Below are positions 36,568-47,031 of a stretch of DNA of 64,000 bases, piece by piece; position 1 is the first letter of the stretch, and every line of letters begins with the position of its first letter. A program made the translations under genes and the position numbers. Source of the DNA: JAAELZ01 sp965237485 (GTDB taxonomy: Bacteria; Pseudomonadota; Gammaproteobacteria; Arenicellales; Poriferihabitantaceae); NCBI GenBank assembly GCA_965237485.1, contig CBDEFQ010000006.1:310001-374000 (forward strand). Reading direction: 5' to 3'. Below the pieces are notes generated by a model that saw only the letters and a list, made by a program, of their open reading frames with translations, did not search any database and was not told where the DNA came from.

Positions 36568-38928
36568 TTAATTACGCAAAGGCTTGCCGGTGCTTAAGGT
36601 ATGCGCAATGCGCTCTTGGGTTTTTTCTTGCTGCAACAGTTCAATAAAATTTTCACGCTCTAGTTTTAATAACCAATCTTGACTAACTAGGGTGCCGCTT
36701 TCTACTTCCCCGCCGGTCAACGTAAAGGCAATACGCTCGGCGATTTCGTAGTCATATTTCGAAATAAAGTGCCCTTCAAGCATATTAATTGCGATCATCA
36801 TTAAGTTGGCTTTACCCGTTTTACCCATCACTGGCACCAACTCATCACGTGAGGGAGGGCGGAACCCTGCGGCAGCCAAGGCCTTGGCTTGTGAAATAGC
36901 AACATGCAGTAATTCGTGTGAATTGGCGATGACTACATCTTGGTGCGTCATCAGGCCTAATGCTTTAGCATCTAAGCCGCTAGCAGAAACTTTGGCCATG
37001 GCGGTTGCTTCAAATGCCGATTGGATATGCGGCATGAAATCGCTATTTTTGGCATTAAGCGCGCTACGCAAAGCCAACTCTTTCAGTCCGCCTCCCGCTG
37101 GTAATAAGCCGACACCCGCCTCGACTAAACCTACGTAAGATTCTTGCGCAGTGACTGTGACGTGGCAGTGCATTTGGAATTCACAGGCACCGCCTAAGGC
37201 CATGCCTTGCACTGCCGCGACCGTTGGCACATGGCAATGACGTAGTGCCATTGCCGCATCTTGGAAGCCTTCAACCATCGCTAAGACCATGTCAAAGTGA
37301 CCTTGCGCGTGGTATAGTGAGGCTTCTTTTAGGTCGGCACCAACACCAAATGGCCCCGTTGGATGCCAAATAACCAAGCCAGCATGGTTTTTCTCGGCTT
37401 GTTCACAAGCTTTTGGAATACTTTGCAACACTTCAGAGTTGATGGTGTTCATTTTGGTCTTGTAGCTAAGTACCGCAATATCGTCCTTTGTGTGCCACAA
37501 GCGCACTGAATCGTTCTCGAAGATGGTTGTGCCGAACGCGCCAGATTTGCGCGAACCAACCACATTTTCTCGCTGCGCTTGGCGGTTATAAACGCTGTGA
37601 CTACGCAATGGTATATAACTTTGCGTGCTTGCCGAATAGGAACCCTCTTCGGTGTGTACGTCGGTGATTTGGTTTACCCAGTCGGGTAGGGCGATGTCGG
37701 CAAGCAGCTTGCCGTCCGCCAGTTCTTGGTTAAGTAAACTAACTGTTTTACCAAAACCAATCTGCTGCATGATCTCAAATGGCCCTACATCCCAACCAAA
37801 GCCCCAGCGCATCGCAAAATCAACATCCCGCGCGCATAGTGCTATCTCCTCTAGCGTCACCAAACAGTAATGAAACAAATCACTTAAGCATGACCAAATG
37901 AACCGAGCTTGAGGATGCTTGCTTGCGCGCAGCGCATCAACGGTTTGCGGCCAATCTTTGCGGTTTAATAAGGCGGCAATTTCAGGATCGAAGCTATTAC
38001 TCGCGTTAACATAATCGTCCTGTTTAACGCTAAAAACTTGCTTACCTTTGTTAATGTAGATGCCCTTACGTGTTTTCTGACCTAAGGCGCCGTTTTGTAT
38101 CATTTTGTCTAGAAAATCAGGCGTTTGATAGCAATCTACCCATGGGTCATCAGGTAGTTGACCTTGCAGCGTGTTGATGACGTGTGCCATGGTGTCCAGA
38201 CCCACTACATCCGCGGTGCGAAAGGTGCCAGACTTAGGGCGGCCCAATGGCTTGCCAGTGATCTGATCCACCACCTCAAAAGGAATTTCAAGGCGCATCG
38301 CGTGTTGCATGGTTGCGAGCATGCTAAATACCCCAATGCGATTGCCGATAAAATTGGGCGTGTCTTTGGCAACCACCACGCCTTTACCTGAGGTGCTAAC
38401 GAAAAACTGCTCGAGTGTTTCGACCGTTGCCTCGCTAGTATCGTCGCATGGAATTATTTCCAGCAGGTGCATATAGCGAGGTGGATTGAAAAAATGCACA
38501 CCCAAAAAATGTTTGCGCAACGGCTTGGCGAGCTGCATCGACAATTCGTTGATGCTAAGACCCGAGGTATTTGAGGCTAATATAGTGTCGTCGCCCAAGT
38601 AGGGTTCGATTTGGTCGTACAAACTCTTTTTCCACTCCATTTTTTCGGCAATGGCTTCAATGATTAGATCGCAATCTCTTAGGCTGTCCAGATCTTCATC
38701 ATAGTTGGCTGCTCTAATCTGCAGTTCTACGCCTTTGGTCGCGAGAGGGGCTGGCTTGAGCTTGGTCAGGTTTTTAATCGCTTTGTGTACCGTCGACGAC
38801 TTATCGCCTTCTTTAGCGGACAGGTCGAATAAGATTACTTCGACTTTAGAGTTAGCGAGGTGTGCAGCCACCTGAGCGCCCATTACGCCTGCGCCGAGTA
38901 CGGCGACCTTTTTGATGATTTTTTTCAT
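36568..38928 (-). CDS. 3-hydroxyacyl-CoA dehydrogenase / enoyl-CoA hydratase fusion (FadN type)
   Basis: 786 aa. The dehydrogenase half comes first: NAD motif VAVLGAGVMGAQVAAHLANS (residues about 8-27), HFLGVHFFNPPRYMHLLEII with the catalytic His, and AKDTPNFIGNRIGVFS. The enoyl-CoA hydratase domain is C-terminal (about 480-690; GLVIWHPTGPFGVGADLKEA and QGMALGGACEFQMHCHVTVT). This order is the reverse of E. coli FadB and matches the FadN or long-chain type. It carries out the hydration and dehydrogenation steps of beta-oxidation. Between fadH (22-bp gap) and the thiolase. Confidence 0.93.
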   Translation of the reverse strand: MKKIIKKVAVLGAGVMGAQVAAHLANSKVEVILFDLSAKEGDKSSTVHKAIKNLTKLKPAPLATKGVELQIRAANYDEDLDSLRDCDLIIEAIAEKMEWKKSLYDQIEPYLGDDTILASNTSGLSINELSMQLAKPLRKHFLGVHFFNPPRYMHLLEIIPCDDTSEATVETLEQFFVSTSGKGVVVAKDTPNFIGNRIGVFSMLATMQHAMRLEIPFEVVDQITGKPLGRPKSGTFRTADVVGLDTMAHVINTLQGQLPDDPWVDCYQTPDFLDKMIQNGALGQKTRKGIYINKGKQVFSVKQDDYVNASNSFDPEIAALLNRKDWPQTVDALRASKHPQARFIWSCLSDLFHYCLVTLEEIALCARDVDFAMRWGFGWDVGPFEIMQQIGFGKTVSLLNQELADGKLLADIALPDWVNQITDVHTEEGSYSASTQSYIPLRSHSVYNRQAQRENVVGSRKSGAFGTTIFENDSVRLWHTKDDIAVLSYKTKMNTINSEVLQSIPKACEQAEKNHAGLVIWHPTGPFGVGADLKEASLYHAQGHFDMVLAMVEGFQDAAMALRHCHVPTVAAVQGMALGGACEFQMHCHVTVTAQESYVGLVEAGVGLLPAGGGLKELALRSALNAKNSDFMPHIQSAFEATAMAKVSASGLDAKALGLMTHQDVVIANSHELLHVAISQAKALAAAGFRPPSRDELVPVMGKTGKANLMMIAINMLEGHFISKYDYEIAERIAFTLTGGEVESGTLVSQDWLLKLERENFIELLQQEKTQERIAHTLSTGKPLRN

Positions 38929-38950
38929 ATGGTTTTGTTTATACGATTAA

Positions 38951-40978
38951 TTAGTTCGACAGTTGATGTGCCAGTCTTACGCCATCATTGATGGCCCTTT
39001 TAGCGTCTATTTCTTGTGCGAGTAAAGCGCCGCCGATTAGATGCGCGTTTATACCTGCATCGATGCACTCTTGATGGAGCGCGTTGTTTGATTCTTGACC
39101 GGCGCAAATGACAACATTGTCGATCTCTAAAAGCCGCGTTCGGTCATCTACCGAAATACTCAGGCCGTTATCATCAATTTTTAAATACTCTACGCCGCTT
39201 AGGGTTTTCACACCTTGGTCTTTGAGGTTTTGTCGGTGTATCCAACCCGTAGTTTTACCTAGATCTTTGCCGGGTTTGCCGGTTTTGCGTTGCAATAGGG
39301 TAATGTTTCTAGACGAGCTACGCGCTACTTTTTTAGTGATCGCACCCCGCTGCGCATATTGAGTATCAATGCCCCAGTGTGCGTAGTAAGCTTGTTTGTC
39401 GTCGAGTTCTGCGCTTTCGCTATGCGCTAGAAATTCAGCGGTATCAAAACCGATACCTCCAGCTCCGATAATGGCTACATTGTTGCCAACCATCTTTTTA
39501 TCGCGCAATACCTCAGGATATGACAACACCTTCGGATGGTTGATACCCTCGATAGTGGGTATTCTCGGCGTTACTCCAGTGGCGATAATGACCTCATCAA
39601 AGGAGGTTTTTAGATCATCTAATTTTGCATTGGCTTCAAGATGTACCGTTACATCGAGCGCATTAAGTTGCTCATTATAATAGCGCAGGGTTTCATGAAA
39701 TTCTTCTTTACCAGGAATTTCTTTGGCGATATTAAATTGGCCGCCAATCACCTCGCTACGCTCGAATAAGGTGATTTGATTTCCAAGCTGCGCTGCTTCT
39801 ATGGCAAATGCTAGCCCAGCTGGGCCAGCGCCTACCACGGCCATCTTCTTGGGCGAGTTGGCTTTGTCACTTAAAAATTCAGTTTCGTGGCAGGCCTTGG
39901 GGTTTACTAAGCAGCTGCTGATCTTTCGATTGAAAACGTGGTCAAGACAAGCTTGGTTGCAGGCGATACAGGTGTTGATTTTCTCAGGCTGGCCCCGCTG
40001 AGCTTTTGCGACTAAATGCGGGTCAGCCAAGAAAGGGCGCGCCATAGAGATAACATCAGCTTCACCGTCGCTAATAATTTGGTTGGCTACTTGTGGTGTG
40101 TTGATGCGATTGGTAGTGATGATTGGGATATTTACATGTGGGCGTAACTTTTTTGAAACCCAGCTAAATGCCGCGCGCGGCACCATGGTAGCGATGGTGG
40201 GAATACGCGCTTCATGCCAGCCGATACCGGTATTGATGAGGGTCGCCCCTGCAACCTCAATTTGCTTTGCTAATTGCACGACTTCATCCCATGTTGATCC
40301 ACCCTCGACTAAATCAATCATCGATAAGCGAAATATGATAATGAAATCAGTGCCAACTTTATCGCGCGTTGCTCGCAATATTTCTAAAGCTAAGCGGCAA
40401 CGATTTTCAAACGACCCACCGTATTCGTCGGTTCGATGATTGGTTCTTGGGGCGATAAATTGATTAATTAAATACCCCTCTGAGGCCATTATTTCTACGC
40501 CGTCATAGTTGGCGCGCTGAGCCAACTCGGCGCAGCGTGCGAAATCTTTTACGGTTTTAGCAACGCCAGATAAACTCAAGGCTTTCGGCGTAAACGGCGA
40601 GATTGGCGATTTTATTTTAGAGGCCGAAACACACAAAGGGTGATAGGCATATCGTCCAGTATGTAATATTTGCAGGCATATTTTGGTGTCTCCAGCATTG
40701 TGCACCGCGTTCGTGACCAGCTGATGCTTTTTAACTTGGCGTGCCCAGCTCAGTTGCGCTGAAAATGGGCTAGCGCGACCCACAAAATTAGGTGAAATAC
40801 CGCCAGTTACGATTAAGCCAACTTTACCTTCAGCGCGCTCCTTGTAAAATCTAGCGAGCTTTGCATAACCATTCTTGCTTTCTTCCAAACCCGTATGCAT
40901 CGAACCCATCATGGTTCGATTGCTTAGCTGAGTAAAACCTAGATCTAGAGGTCGAAAAAGGGCCGGATAGTGCTTCAT
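38951..40978 (-). CDS. fadH: NADPH-dependent 2,4-dienoyl-CoA reductase
   Basis: 675 aa. The N-terminal TIM barrel binds FMN (LFRPLDLGFTQLSNRTMMGS; REWA-like segment replaced by YGGSFENRCRLALEIL). The 4Fe-4S cysteines are in CIACNQACLDHVFN...SSCLVNP. FAD- and NADPH-binding domains follow (MAVVGAGPAGLAFAIEAAQL; VAIIGAGGIGFDTAEFL). It removes double bonds at even positions during oxidation of unsaturated fatty acids. Second gene of the fad operon's catabolic part, 6 bp after fadD. Confidence 0.93.
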   Translation of the reverse strand: MKHYPALFRPLDLGFTQLSNRTMMGSMHTGLEESKNGYAKLARFYKERAEGKVGLIVTGGISPNFVGRASPFSAQLSWARQVKKHQLVTNAVHNAGDTKICLQILHTGRYAYHPLCVSASKIKSPISPFTPKALSLSGVAKTVKDFARCAELAQRANYDGVEIMASEGYLINQFIAPRTNHRTDEYGGSFENRCRLALEILRATRDKVGTDFIIIFRLSMIDLVEGGSTWDEVVQLAKQIEVAGATLINTGIGWHEARIPTIATMVPRAAFSWVSKKLRPHVNIPIITTNRINTPQVANQIISDGEADVISMARPFLADPHLVAKAQRGQPEKINTCIACNQACLDHVFNRKISSCLVNPKACHETEFLSDKANSPKKMAVVGAGPAGLAFAIEAAQLGNQITLFERSEVIGGQFNIAKEIPGKEEFHETLRYYNEQLNALDVTVHLEANAKLDDLKTSFDEVIIATGVTPRIPTIEGINHPKVLSYPEVLRDKKMVGNNVAIIGAGGIGFDTAEFLAHSESAELDDKQAYYAHWGIDTQYAQRGAITKKVARSSSRNITLLQRKTGKPGKDLGKTTGWIHRQNLKDQGVKTLSGVEYLKIDDNGLSISVDDRTRLLEIDNVVICAGQESNNALHQECIDAGINAHLIGGALLAQEIDAKRAINDGVRLAHQLSN

Positions 40979-40984
40979 TCAAAC

Positions 40985-42676
40985 TTATCTTAGGTCTTTT
41001 CTAAGAATTTTTCCGACATTAGATTTGGGTAATTCATCTAAAAATACCACTTCTTTGGGGCATTTATAGGCCGTTAAGTTTTCACGGCAATAGGCAGTCA
41101 CCTCTCCTTCAGATAAGCTGTCATCAGCTCTTACAACAAATAATTTGACCACTTCTCCTGAAACCTCGTTATCGATACCAATCGCCGCGACCTCAAGCAC
41201 CTTAGGGTGTTGACTGACCACATTTTCAATTTCGTTTGGGAAGACATTAAACCCAGAAACCAGAATCATGTCCTTCTTGCGATCTAATATTTTTACATAT
41301 CCTTGATCATCTACAGTCGCGATGTCCCCGGTACGGAAATAACCATCGTCTGTGAATGCGTAATCATTGGCATCGGGTCGGTTCCAGTAACCAGATGTAA
41401 CCTGCGGCCCTTTTACGCAAAGTTCGCCCTCCTGATCGATGCCTAAATCACGCCCTTCTTGGTCCTTGATCTGTACATAAGTTGATGGGATGGGTAAGCC
41501 AATTTTACCCGTAAACTCACTAATGGTAAGTGGGTTGATGCACACCGCGGGTGAGGTTTCTGTTAAACCGTAAGCTTCTACTACTACTGAACCTGTTGCT
41601 TTAAGCCAGTCGCTAGCAACATCATCGGTGACTGACATGCCGCCAGCGAAAGAGAGCTTAACTTGGCTAAAATCAATCGAATCAAAGCCTTGCGTGTTGA
41701 GTAATTTTCGAAATAAGGTGTTAACGCCGATAAACACCGTAAACTCGGTTTTAGATAGAAACTTAACAAAGCCCTTGAAATCACGCGGGTTCGTAATGAG
41801 TATATTTTCATTGCTTAGACTCATCATAAACAGCACGTTAGCCGTCATTGAAAAGATATGGTAAATAGGCAGTGCGGTAATGGCTTTTTCCGCGCCATAT
41901 TCGAAATCAGACCCTAACCATTCTGTCGCTTGTAGTACGTTAGAAACGATGTTTCTGTGACTAAGTATCGCGCCTTTAGAGACGCCGGTTGTGCCGCCAG
42001 TATATTGCAAGAAAGCGATATCATCTAACTCAATATTGGGTTGCTTTATCTCGCCCTCTTGACCCGACTCAAGCGCCTTTGAAAAAGCGACCGCGGTGGA
42101 TATATTATTTTTTGGTACTGCGCGCTTAATATACTTAAGCGTAAAATCAATTAGCGCAGATTTCGGGAAATTGAGTAGTTCGCCTACCGTCGTGGAGACA
42201 AGGTGCTTTACTTGCGTCTTAGGAACCGACTTTTCTACGGTGGTCGAGAAATTTTCTAAGTAAACTAGTGCTGTTGCGCCAGAGTTTTCGAGCTGATGCG
42301 TTAGTTCCCTCACTGTATACATCGGGTCAACGTTGACAACAACTAAACCCAAGCGTAGTGCCGCGAATAAAGCGATAGGGTATTGCAGCAGATTGGGCAG
42401 CATGATTGCAATACGATCGCCCTTGGTTAGTTTTAAGTGATTTTGCAGATAGTCGGCGAACTGCAAACTAAGATCGTTCGTCTCGCTAAAAGTTAGGCTA
42501 GTGCCGAAATTAGTAAATGCTCGGTGGTTTGGAGTACGTTCGTAAGCATTTTGTAAGAACCCCACGATGGATTGATTGTCTTTAAGCTGGATGTCCGCGG
42601 ATACCCCCTCTGGGTAGGAGCTCAGCCAAAATCGCTCCATCTCATCTGCTGAACTAAAATTACTAGGGCTTTTCAT
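40985..42676 (-). CDS. fadD: Long-chain acyl-CoA ligase
   Basis: 563 aa AMP-forming ligase that activates fatty acids with ATP and CoA. The P-loop-like motif YTGGTTGVSKGAILSHRN lies at about 225, VEAYGLTETSPAVCINP at about 360, YFRTGDIATVDDQGYVKILD at about 450, and the C-terminal lysine region PKSNVGKILRKDLR closes the protein. It overlaps the tetR-type gene by 14 bp, so the two are co-transcribed. Confidence 0.94.
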   Translation of the reverse strand: MKSPSNFSSADEMERFWLSSYPEGVSADIQLKDNQSIVGFLQNAYERTPNHRAFTNFGTSLTFSETNDLSLQFADYLQNHLKLTKGDRIAIMLPNLLQYPIALFAALRLGLVVVNVDPMYTVRELTHQLENSGATALVYLENFSTTVEKSVPKTQVKHLVSTTVGELLNFPKSALIDFTLKYIKRAVPKNNISTAVAFSKALESGQEGEIKQPNIELDDIAFLQYTGGTTGVSKGAILSHRNIVSNVLQATEWLGSDFEYGAEKAITALPIYHIFSMTANVLFMMSLSNENILITNPRDFKGFVKFLSKTEFTVFIGVNTLFRKLLNTQGFDSIDFSQVKLSFAGGMSVTDDVASDWLKATGSVVVEAYGLTETSPAVCINPLTISEFTGKIGLPIPSTYVQIKDQEGRDLGIDQEGELCVKGPQVTSGYWNRPDANDYAFTDDGYFRTGDIATVDDQGYVKILDRKKDMILVSGFNVFPNEIENVVSQHPKVLEVAAIGIDNEVSGEVVKLFVVRADDSLSEGEVTAYCRENLTAYKCPKEVVFLDELPKSNVGKILRKDLR

Positions 42677-43421
42677 TTTGGGTGGAATTTAAAGTTGAAG
42701 GTCCGCTTATGAAGGAACTGACCATATCTAGAATATCGTTAAGACGTGTATCAATTTCCTGCACTTGGTATTTATTCTTCCAAGGCTTTAAATACCAATC
42801 TTGTAATAATGCCAATATGGTTGTCGCCATTAGGTGGGTCTTACGTTGATCACGCTGCTTCACTGGTAGGCAGTCATCTAGCAGCAGCCGAAAGTTTTCA
42901 ATGTTGTTAAGCTCAATTAACTTCGAGTCTTGTTGCGCCGTTTCAGGTAAGCAACGTGTTTCCATATATAAAAACGAATACCATGGCTGCAAGATACAAC
43001 TCGTATAAAAATGCATACGAATTGTGGTTTCCAAGCAGGCTCGGGCGTTATGGCCGCCTCTGGATAGCGCGTTAATGTTTGCAGAGAGCTTGTTGACCAC
43101 TTCCTTTACGATAACCGCAAGGTTCTCCTTTTTACCTATACAGGCATAAATACTGCCCATGCTGATCCCGGTTTCTCGGCTTAAGTCGCGCAGCGACATT
43201 TCATGGAAGCCGATTTTCGATGATATTTTAAAGGCGGCGGCAAACAGTTTTTTTAAGTTAGCTGTGGCTACGTGCTTCTTTTTAACTGAGATGAATGATT
43301 CGTTCTGATCAAAGATAAACTCAAATAAGACATCACCGGGCAGAGTGAAATTGCTCTTAAAACTAGAGAAACAGTGAGATTGAGTCAGTTCTTGCGTGTC
43401 CAACAAAGCTGAATCTATCAT
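42663..43421 (-). CDS. TetR-family regulator of the fad operon
   Basis: 252 aa. Helix-turn-helix at about residues 75-95 (MSLRDLSRETGISMGSIYAC), unusually preceded by some 55 residues not typical of TetR N-termini. The C-terminal half is helical with Arg/Glu/Cys (FLYMETRCLPETAQQDSKLI). It heads the fadD-fadH-fadN-fadA operon and is the likely acyl-CoA-responsive regulator of it. An IS256 end lies 54 bp upstream of the start, within the expected promoter region. Confidence 0.85.
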   Translation of the reverse strand: MIDSALLDTQELTQSHCFSSFKSNFTLPGDVLFEFIFDQNESFISVKKKHVATANLKKLFAAAFKISSKIGFHEMSLRDLSRETGISMGSIYACIGKKENLAVIVKEVVNKLSANINALSRGGHNARACLETTIRMHFYTSCILQPWYSFLYMETRCLPETAQQDSKLIELNNIENFRLLLDDCLPVKQRDQRKTHLMATTILALLQDWYLKPWKNKYQVQEIDTRLNDILDMVSSFISGPSTLNSTQNEKP

Positions 43422-43474
43422 CGTGAATTAGTCTATTTGTGTTACGGATGTCTATTATGGGTTCGACAATAGCA

Positions 43475-44252
43475 GATTACGCAACATTTGGTATGGACTT
43501 TTTGTCTAGCAAGTTGACTCATTGTCGTTCCACACGATATATCGATGATTAGCATTAGCCCATTCGTCGTCAATTTCAATCAGAATGGCACTGACTAATC
43601 GTAACCAAGCCTCTCGGTTAGGAAAGACTCTGACCAAGCGGGTTCGCCGCTTAAGTTCTTGTTGAACCGTCCGTTCAATGCGGTTGGAGGTTCGCATTTT
43701 CTTTTGGTGTCTATCTGGCAAGGCAAACACATTTAACCCTTCAGGCACATTGTTTTCTAGCCACTGCGCCCAGTGAGCATGCTTTTCCTGGTACTGGCTC
43801 ACAAGGACTTTTAGATTAACCTGAGCAGCTGCCATATTGGGTGCATTCCAAACACTACGCAGCTCACCACCAATGCGCTGCTTGATCTTGTGATTGGGGG
43901 CATGATGCATTGCATTCTGCGCCAGATGAAACTGGCAACGCTGCCAAGGTATACCTGGGAACACTGCCTTTCTAGCGGCTTTTAAGCCACTGTGATCATC
44001 ACTGACAATAAACTCAATACCATGTATGCCCCGGTCAACCAAGCCTTTGAGGAACTCTCGCCAGTTAACCTCGGCTTCATTAAGTGCCATTGCCGTTCCT
44101 AATACGCAACGCCGTCCACAAGGCAATACACCCACCGCACTCAACACCGCCATATCAATCACTTGGTGGCCCTCACGCACCTTTTCATAACGCGCATCAA
44201 GGATTAGGTAAGAGACTTTACCCAACGGACGATCACGCCAGACTTTTAACGC
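43475..44252 (-). pseudogene. IS256 copy 2, 5'-truncated
   Basis: The outer end (GATTACGCAACATTTGGTAT at 43475) is intact and the transposase is open from LGKVSYLILDARYEK to NDNESTC at 43506. Everything upstream of about VWRDRPL is missing: the sequence changes at 44253 to the terminal repeat of an IS21-type element. It therefore keeps the catalytic residues but lacks the N-terminal third. It is transcribed in the same direction as the neighbouring tetR-fad operon. Confidence 0.9.
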
Positions 44253-44345
44253 TGCGTATTTTTACAACCGTGGCCACCGAATTTTACGAAGCGTGGCCAC
44301 TTGCACCAAGCCTTCAAACGGTCAAGTGATTTTAACGTAAAGTGG

Positions 44346-45092
44346 CTACACTTTGCTCTGTTGTGACTGGATTTTTCTCATCGATTCCCCCTCTAATTGT
44401 ATTTTGTGCGCGTTGTGTAATAAGCGATCCAGAATCGCATCAGCCAAAGTGGCTTCACCAATCGCATCATGCCAATGTTGTGTGGGCAATTGACTGGTGA
44501 TTAAGGTGGCGCCATTACCGTGGCGATCTTCTATTATTTCTAATCGGTCATTACGGTTTTGCTGAGTCAGTGTATCCAAGCCCCAGTCATCGATAATCAA
44601 TAGTTTGATTTTTGCTATTTGTGCCAGTAGCTTGGTGTAACTGCCATCACCATGGCTCAAGGTCATTGCTTCAAATAAGCGGCTAGCACGAATATATTTT
44701 GTGCTAATGCCGTGCTCACAAGCCGCTTGTCCTAACACACAGGCCAAGAAGGTTTTGCCGGTGCCTGTAGGGCCCTGGATGATGACATTGCGGCTTTTGT
44801 TTACCCCGTCTAGGGCCAGTAACTGCGCTACCGTGTCTTTGTGTAAACCTCGTCTAGTTCGGTAATCGATGTCGTCTGCTTGGGCACGATATCGTAACTT
44901 CGCTTGCTTGAGTAAACGCGTGACTTTGCGGTTATCCCGCACGGTGGCCTCGTGGTTTACGAGCAAACTGAGTCGTTCGATAAAGCCCAGCTCATCATAA
45001 GTGTTAGGTGGGTCGAACTGATAGCACAGTTGCTCGGCCATGCCCGTTAGGCGTAATTCATTCAGTTGGGTAAGGGTTTGTTGTGGAGTCAT
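44346..45092 (-). CDS. istB: IS21 helper ATPase IstB (element B)
   Basis: 248 aa from ATG 45092 (MTPQQTLTQLNELRLTGMAE). Walker A is GPTGTGKTFLACVLGQAA (about 100-115) and Walker B LLIIDDWGLDTL (about 160). DRHGNGATLITSQLP and AILDRLLHNAHKIQLEGESM are as in the family. It is an AAA+ regulator of target choice for IstA. The gene is intact, but its partner is broken. Confidence 0.92.
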   Translation of the reverse strand: MTPQQTLTQLNELRLTGMAEQLCYQFDPPNTYDELGFIERLSLLVNHEATVRDNRKVTRLLKQAKLRYRAQADDIDYRTRRGLHKDTVAQLLALDGVNKSRNVIIQGPTGTGKTFLACVLGQAACEHGISTKYIRASRLFEAMTLSHGDGSYTKLLAQIAKIKLLIIDDWGLDTLTQQNRNDRLEIIEDRHGNGATLITSQLPTQHWHDAIGEATLADAILDRLLHNAHKIQLEGESMRKIQSQQSKV

Positions 45093-45129
45093 AGTATTTT
45101 CCTGTTGGTTATAGATGAAATGGTTTGGG

Positions 45130-46844
45130 TTAATGGTAGTAATCGGCTCCGCGCACATTGGCATGGGTGCTTGGCAAAGTCTGTTGCTTATCGGGTTCGG
45201 TAGGTAGCTTGTCGAGACGGGTTTGTAGTATTGATGCAAGGTGTTTGTAATGCAGGCCGCCAATCTTCTCTGCGCGTAAACAGGCATTCTCTAAACGTGT
45301 CTTGCCGTATTTCTTGGCAAGGTTAAGAATGCCCAAACAAGCACGATAACCATGTTCTGGATGGGGGCGATTTTCTAATTGATAACGCACCACGCGCTCT
45401 GTCGCCGAACCGACCTGACTTGCCCAATTAAGAAACCGACCAAGCGTCCACTCTTGGTGTTTAGCATGAGCTTTAGGCATGTGAGCGACATGGGTTGTGT
45501 GTCCGCCTTGGCCCATTGCTCGCGGATGTTGCGCGACACCCTTGCCTTGGTAGAACACATCAATACAGTGCTCGCCCACGTGTAACATTACTTCCTCGCC
45601 GCGCAATTGATAGGGAACCGAGTAATGATGCCCATCATAGCTAACGTGATAATCGATGTGCGCCCGTGCTTTTACTACATGGCGATAGCTATAAGGCGTG
45701 CCAGGCAATGATTTAAGAGCAGGCTTATAATTGATTCAAACTGTGAGCGGCGAGAACCCGGGCGTTGTTTAAACCTAGATAAATCAGTTAAAACACGAAA
45801 GTCCATGCAAGCTCTTGATGCACCTGGCAAAATCAAAAAAAACCTTATCACCAATAAGGTGACCGCGACTTTTTTGATTTCACTATGCACTTCAATTGCT
45901 TACATGTCTTTTCCGCGTTTAACTGATTTATCTAGGTTAAAGGGGCGATTGTTTAGATCATCTAGCAATCCTCGAATAGCTTGATTAGCCTCAGCCAAAC
46001 TAAACAATTGCAGCTTGCGCAGCCGCATCATGATCCAGCGTTCGACAATCTGTACGCCCACCTCGGCTTTAGATTTATCCTTAGGCTTATAAGGTCTGGC
46101 AGGCATCACCGCCACACCGTAATAGGCGGCTAATTGTGCATAGCTGGGGTTGAGTTCGGGGTCATAACGACCGGCTTTAGAAACAGCACTCTTGAGGTTA
46201 TTGGGCACCACTGTTTGAGTAACACCGCCATAAAATTCAAAGGCGCGAACGTGTGAGCCTATCCAGTCAGGCAAGCTCTGTGTCCATGTGGCCTCGGCGT
46301 AGGTATAGGAACTGACTCCGAGCACTGAAACGAATACTTGGGCAGGGCGTGCTTCACCCGTACGAGCATCAATAATACCTAAGGTTAAACCAGCATAATC
46401 AACAAACAGTTTATCTCCAGCAATATGAGTCTGGCGCATCGAGATTCTTTGCTTCTTGCGCCACTGACCGAACAACACCGTGAAGCGAGAATAGCTGTAA
46501 TGGTTGACTGGATGATGCTCGGCGTATTCTTCCCACAGTAATTGGCGAGTCATCCCTTTACGAGACCGTTCAACTGATATTTGTGCAAAGTCTGGCTCAC
46601 ACAATAAAGCAGTGGCAGGGCCTCTGCATTTGGGCGGCTTTAATATCGCCTGCAGCTGTTGTTCATCCATGCCTGCTGGCAGGGGCCAGCTTAATTGGGC
46701 ATTTGTTGCTCTGACGAGATATTTGGATACGGCGCTGCGTGACAGGTTTAAGCTGAGCGCGATTTTACGGGAGGATAGTTGCGCCTCATAGTGCAAGCGC
46801 AGAATGTCTTTGAGTTTTAACATAGTGACCTTCTTGGGTTTCAT
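45130..46844 (-). pseudogene. istA: IS21 transposase IstA (element B), broken
   Basis: The frame opens at 46844 (MKPKKVTMLKLKDILRLHYE), holds the helix-turn-helix SSRKIALSLNLSRSAVSKYL and catalytic residues (D in LFVDYAGLTLG; the second near VVPNNLKSAVSKAG; E in KAEVGVQIVERW), and is cut by the MITE at DDLNNRPF. Beyond the MITE, KQRPGSRRSQFES continues, then a one-base change near 45730 shifts the frame to YKPALKSLPGTPYSYRHVVK, which runs to the true end at 45130. In the second motif Asn stands where other IS21 proteins have Asp, which is common in this branch. Confidence 0.88.
45774..45936. repeat. 163-bp MITE, copy 3 (in IS21 istA)
   Basis: Same 163-bp element, one base different from copy 1 (CCTGGCAAAATC for CCTAGCAAAATC), with 5-bp duplication TTAAA (45769-45773 and 45937-45941). 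Confidence 0.93.
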
Positions 46845-47031
46845 AGCTGTTCCAATACAAATAAAAGAACGGCAGGTTAACGGTTATAGTGTTAACCGCA
46901 AGAAGGCTGTGGAGGAATTTTACGGAAGCGAAAAAGTGTCCGCGCTTCGATAAAAATCAGTGGCCACGGTTGGTAAAATTAGGTGGCCTCGCTACGTAAA
47001 ATTAACTGGCCACGGTTGGTAAAAATATGCA

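Larger units (their letters stand above)
44253..47031 (-). mobile_element. IS21-family element B, decayed
   Basis: Ends: TGCGTATTTTTACAACCGTG (left) and on the other strand TGCATATTTTTACCAACCGT (right), followed by repeated GTGGCCA motifs that are the IS21-type multiple transposase sites. It carries istB and a broken istA with the third MITE. It is a different lineage from element A. The left flank is IS256 copy 2 in reverse and the right flank is IS256 copy 3 forward; no target duplication is seen. Confidence 0.87.
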
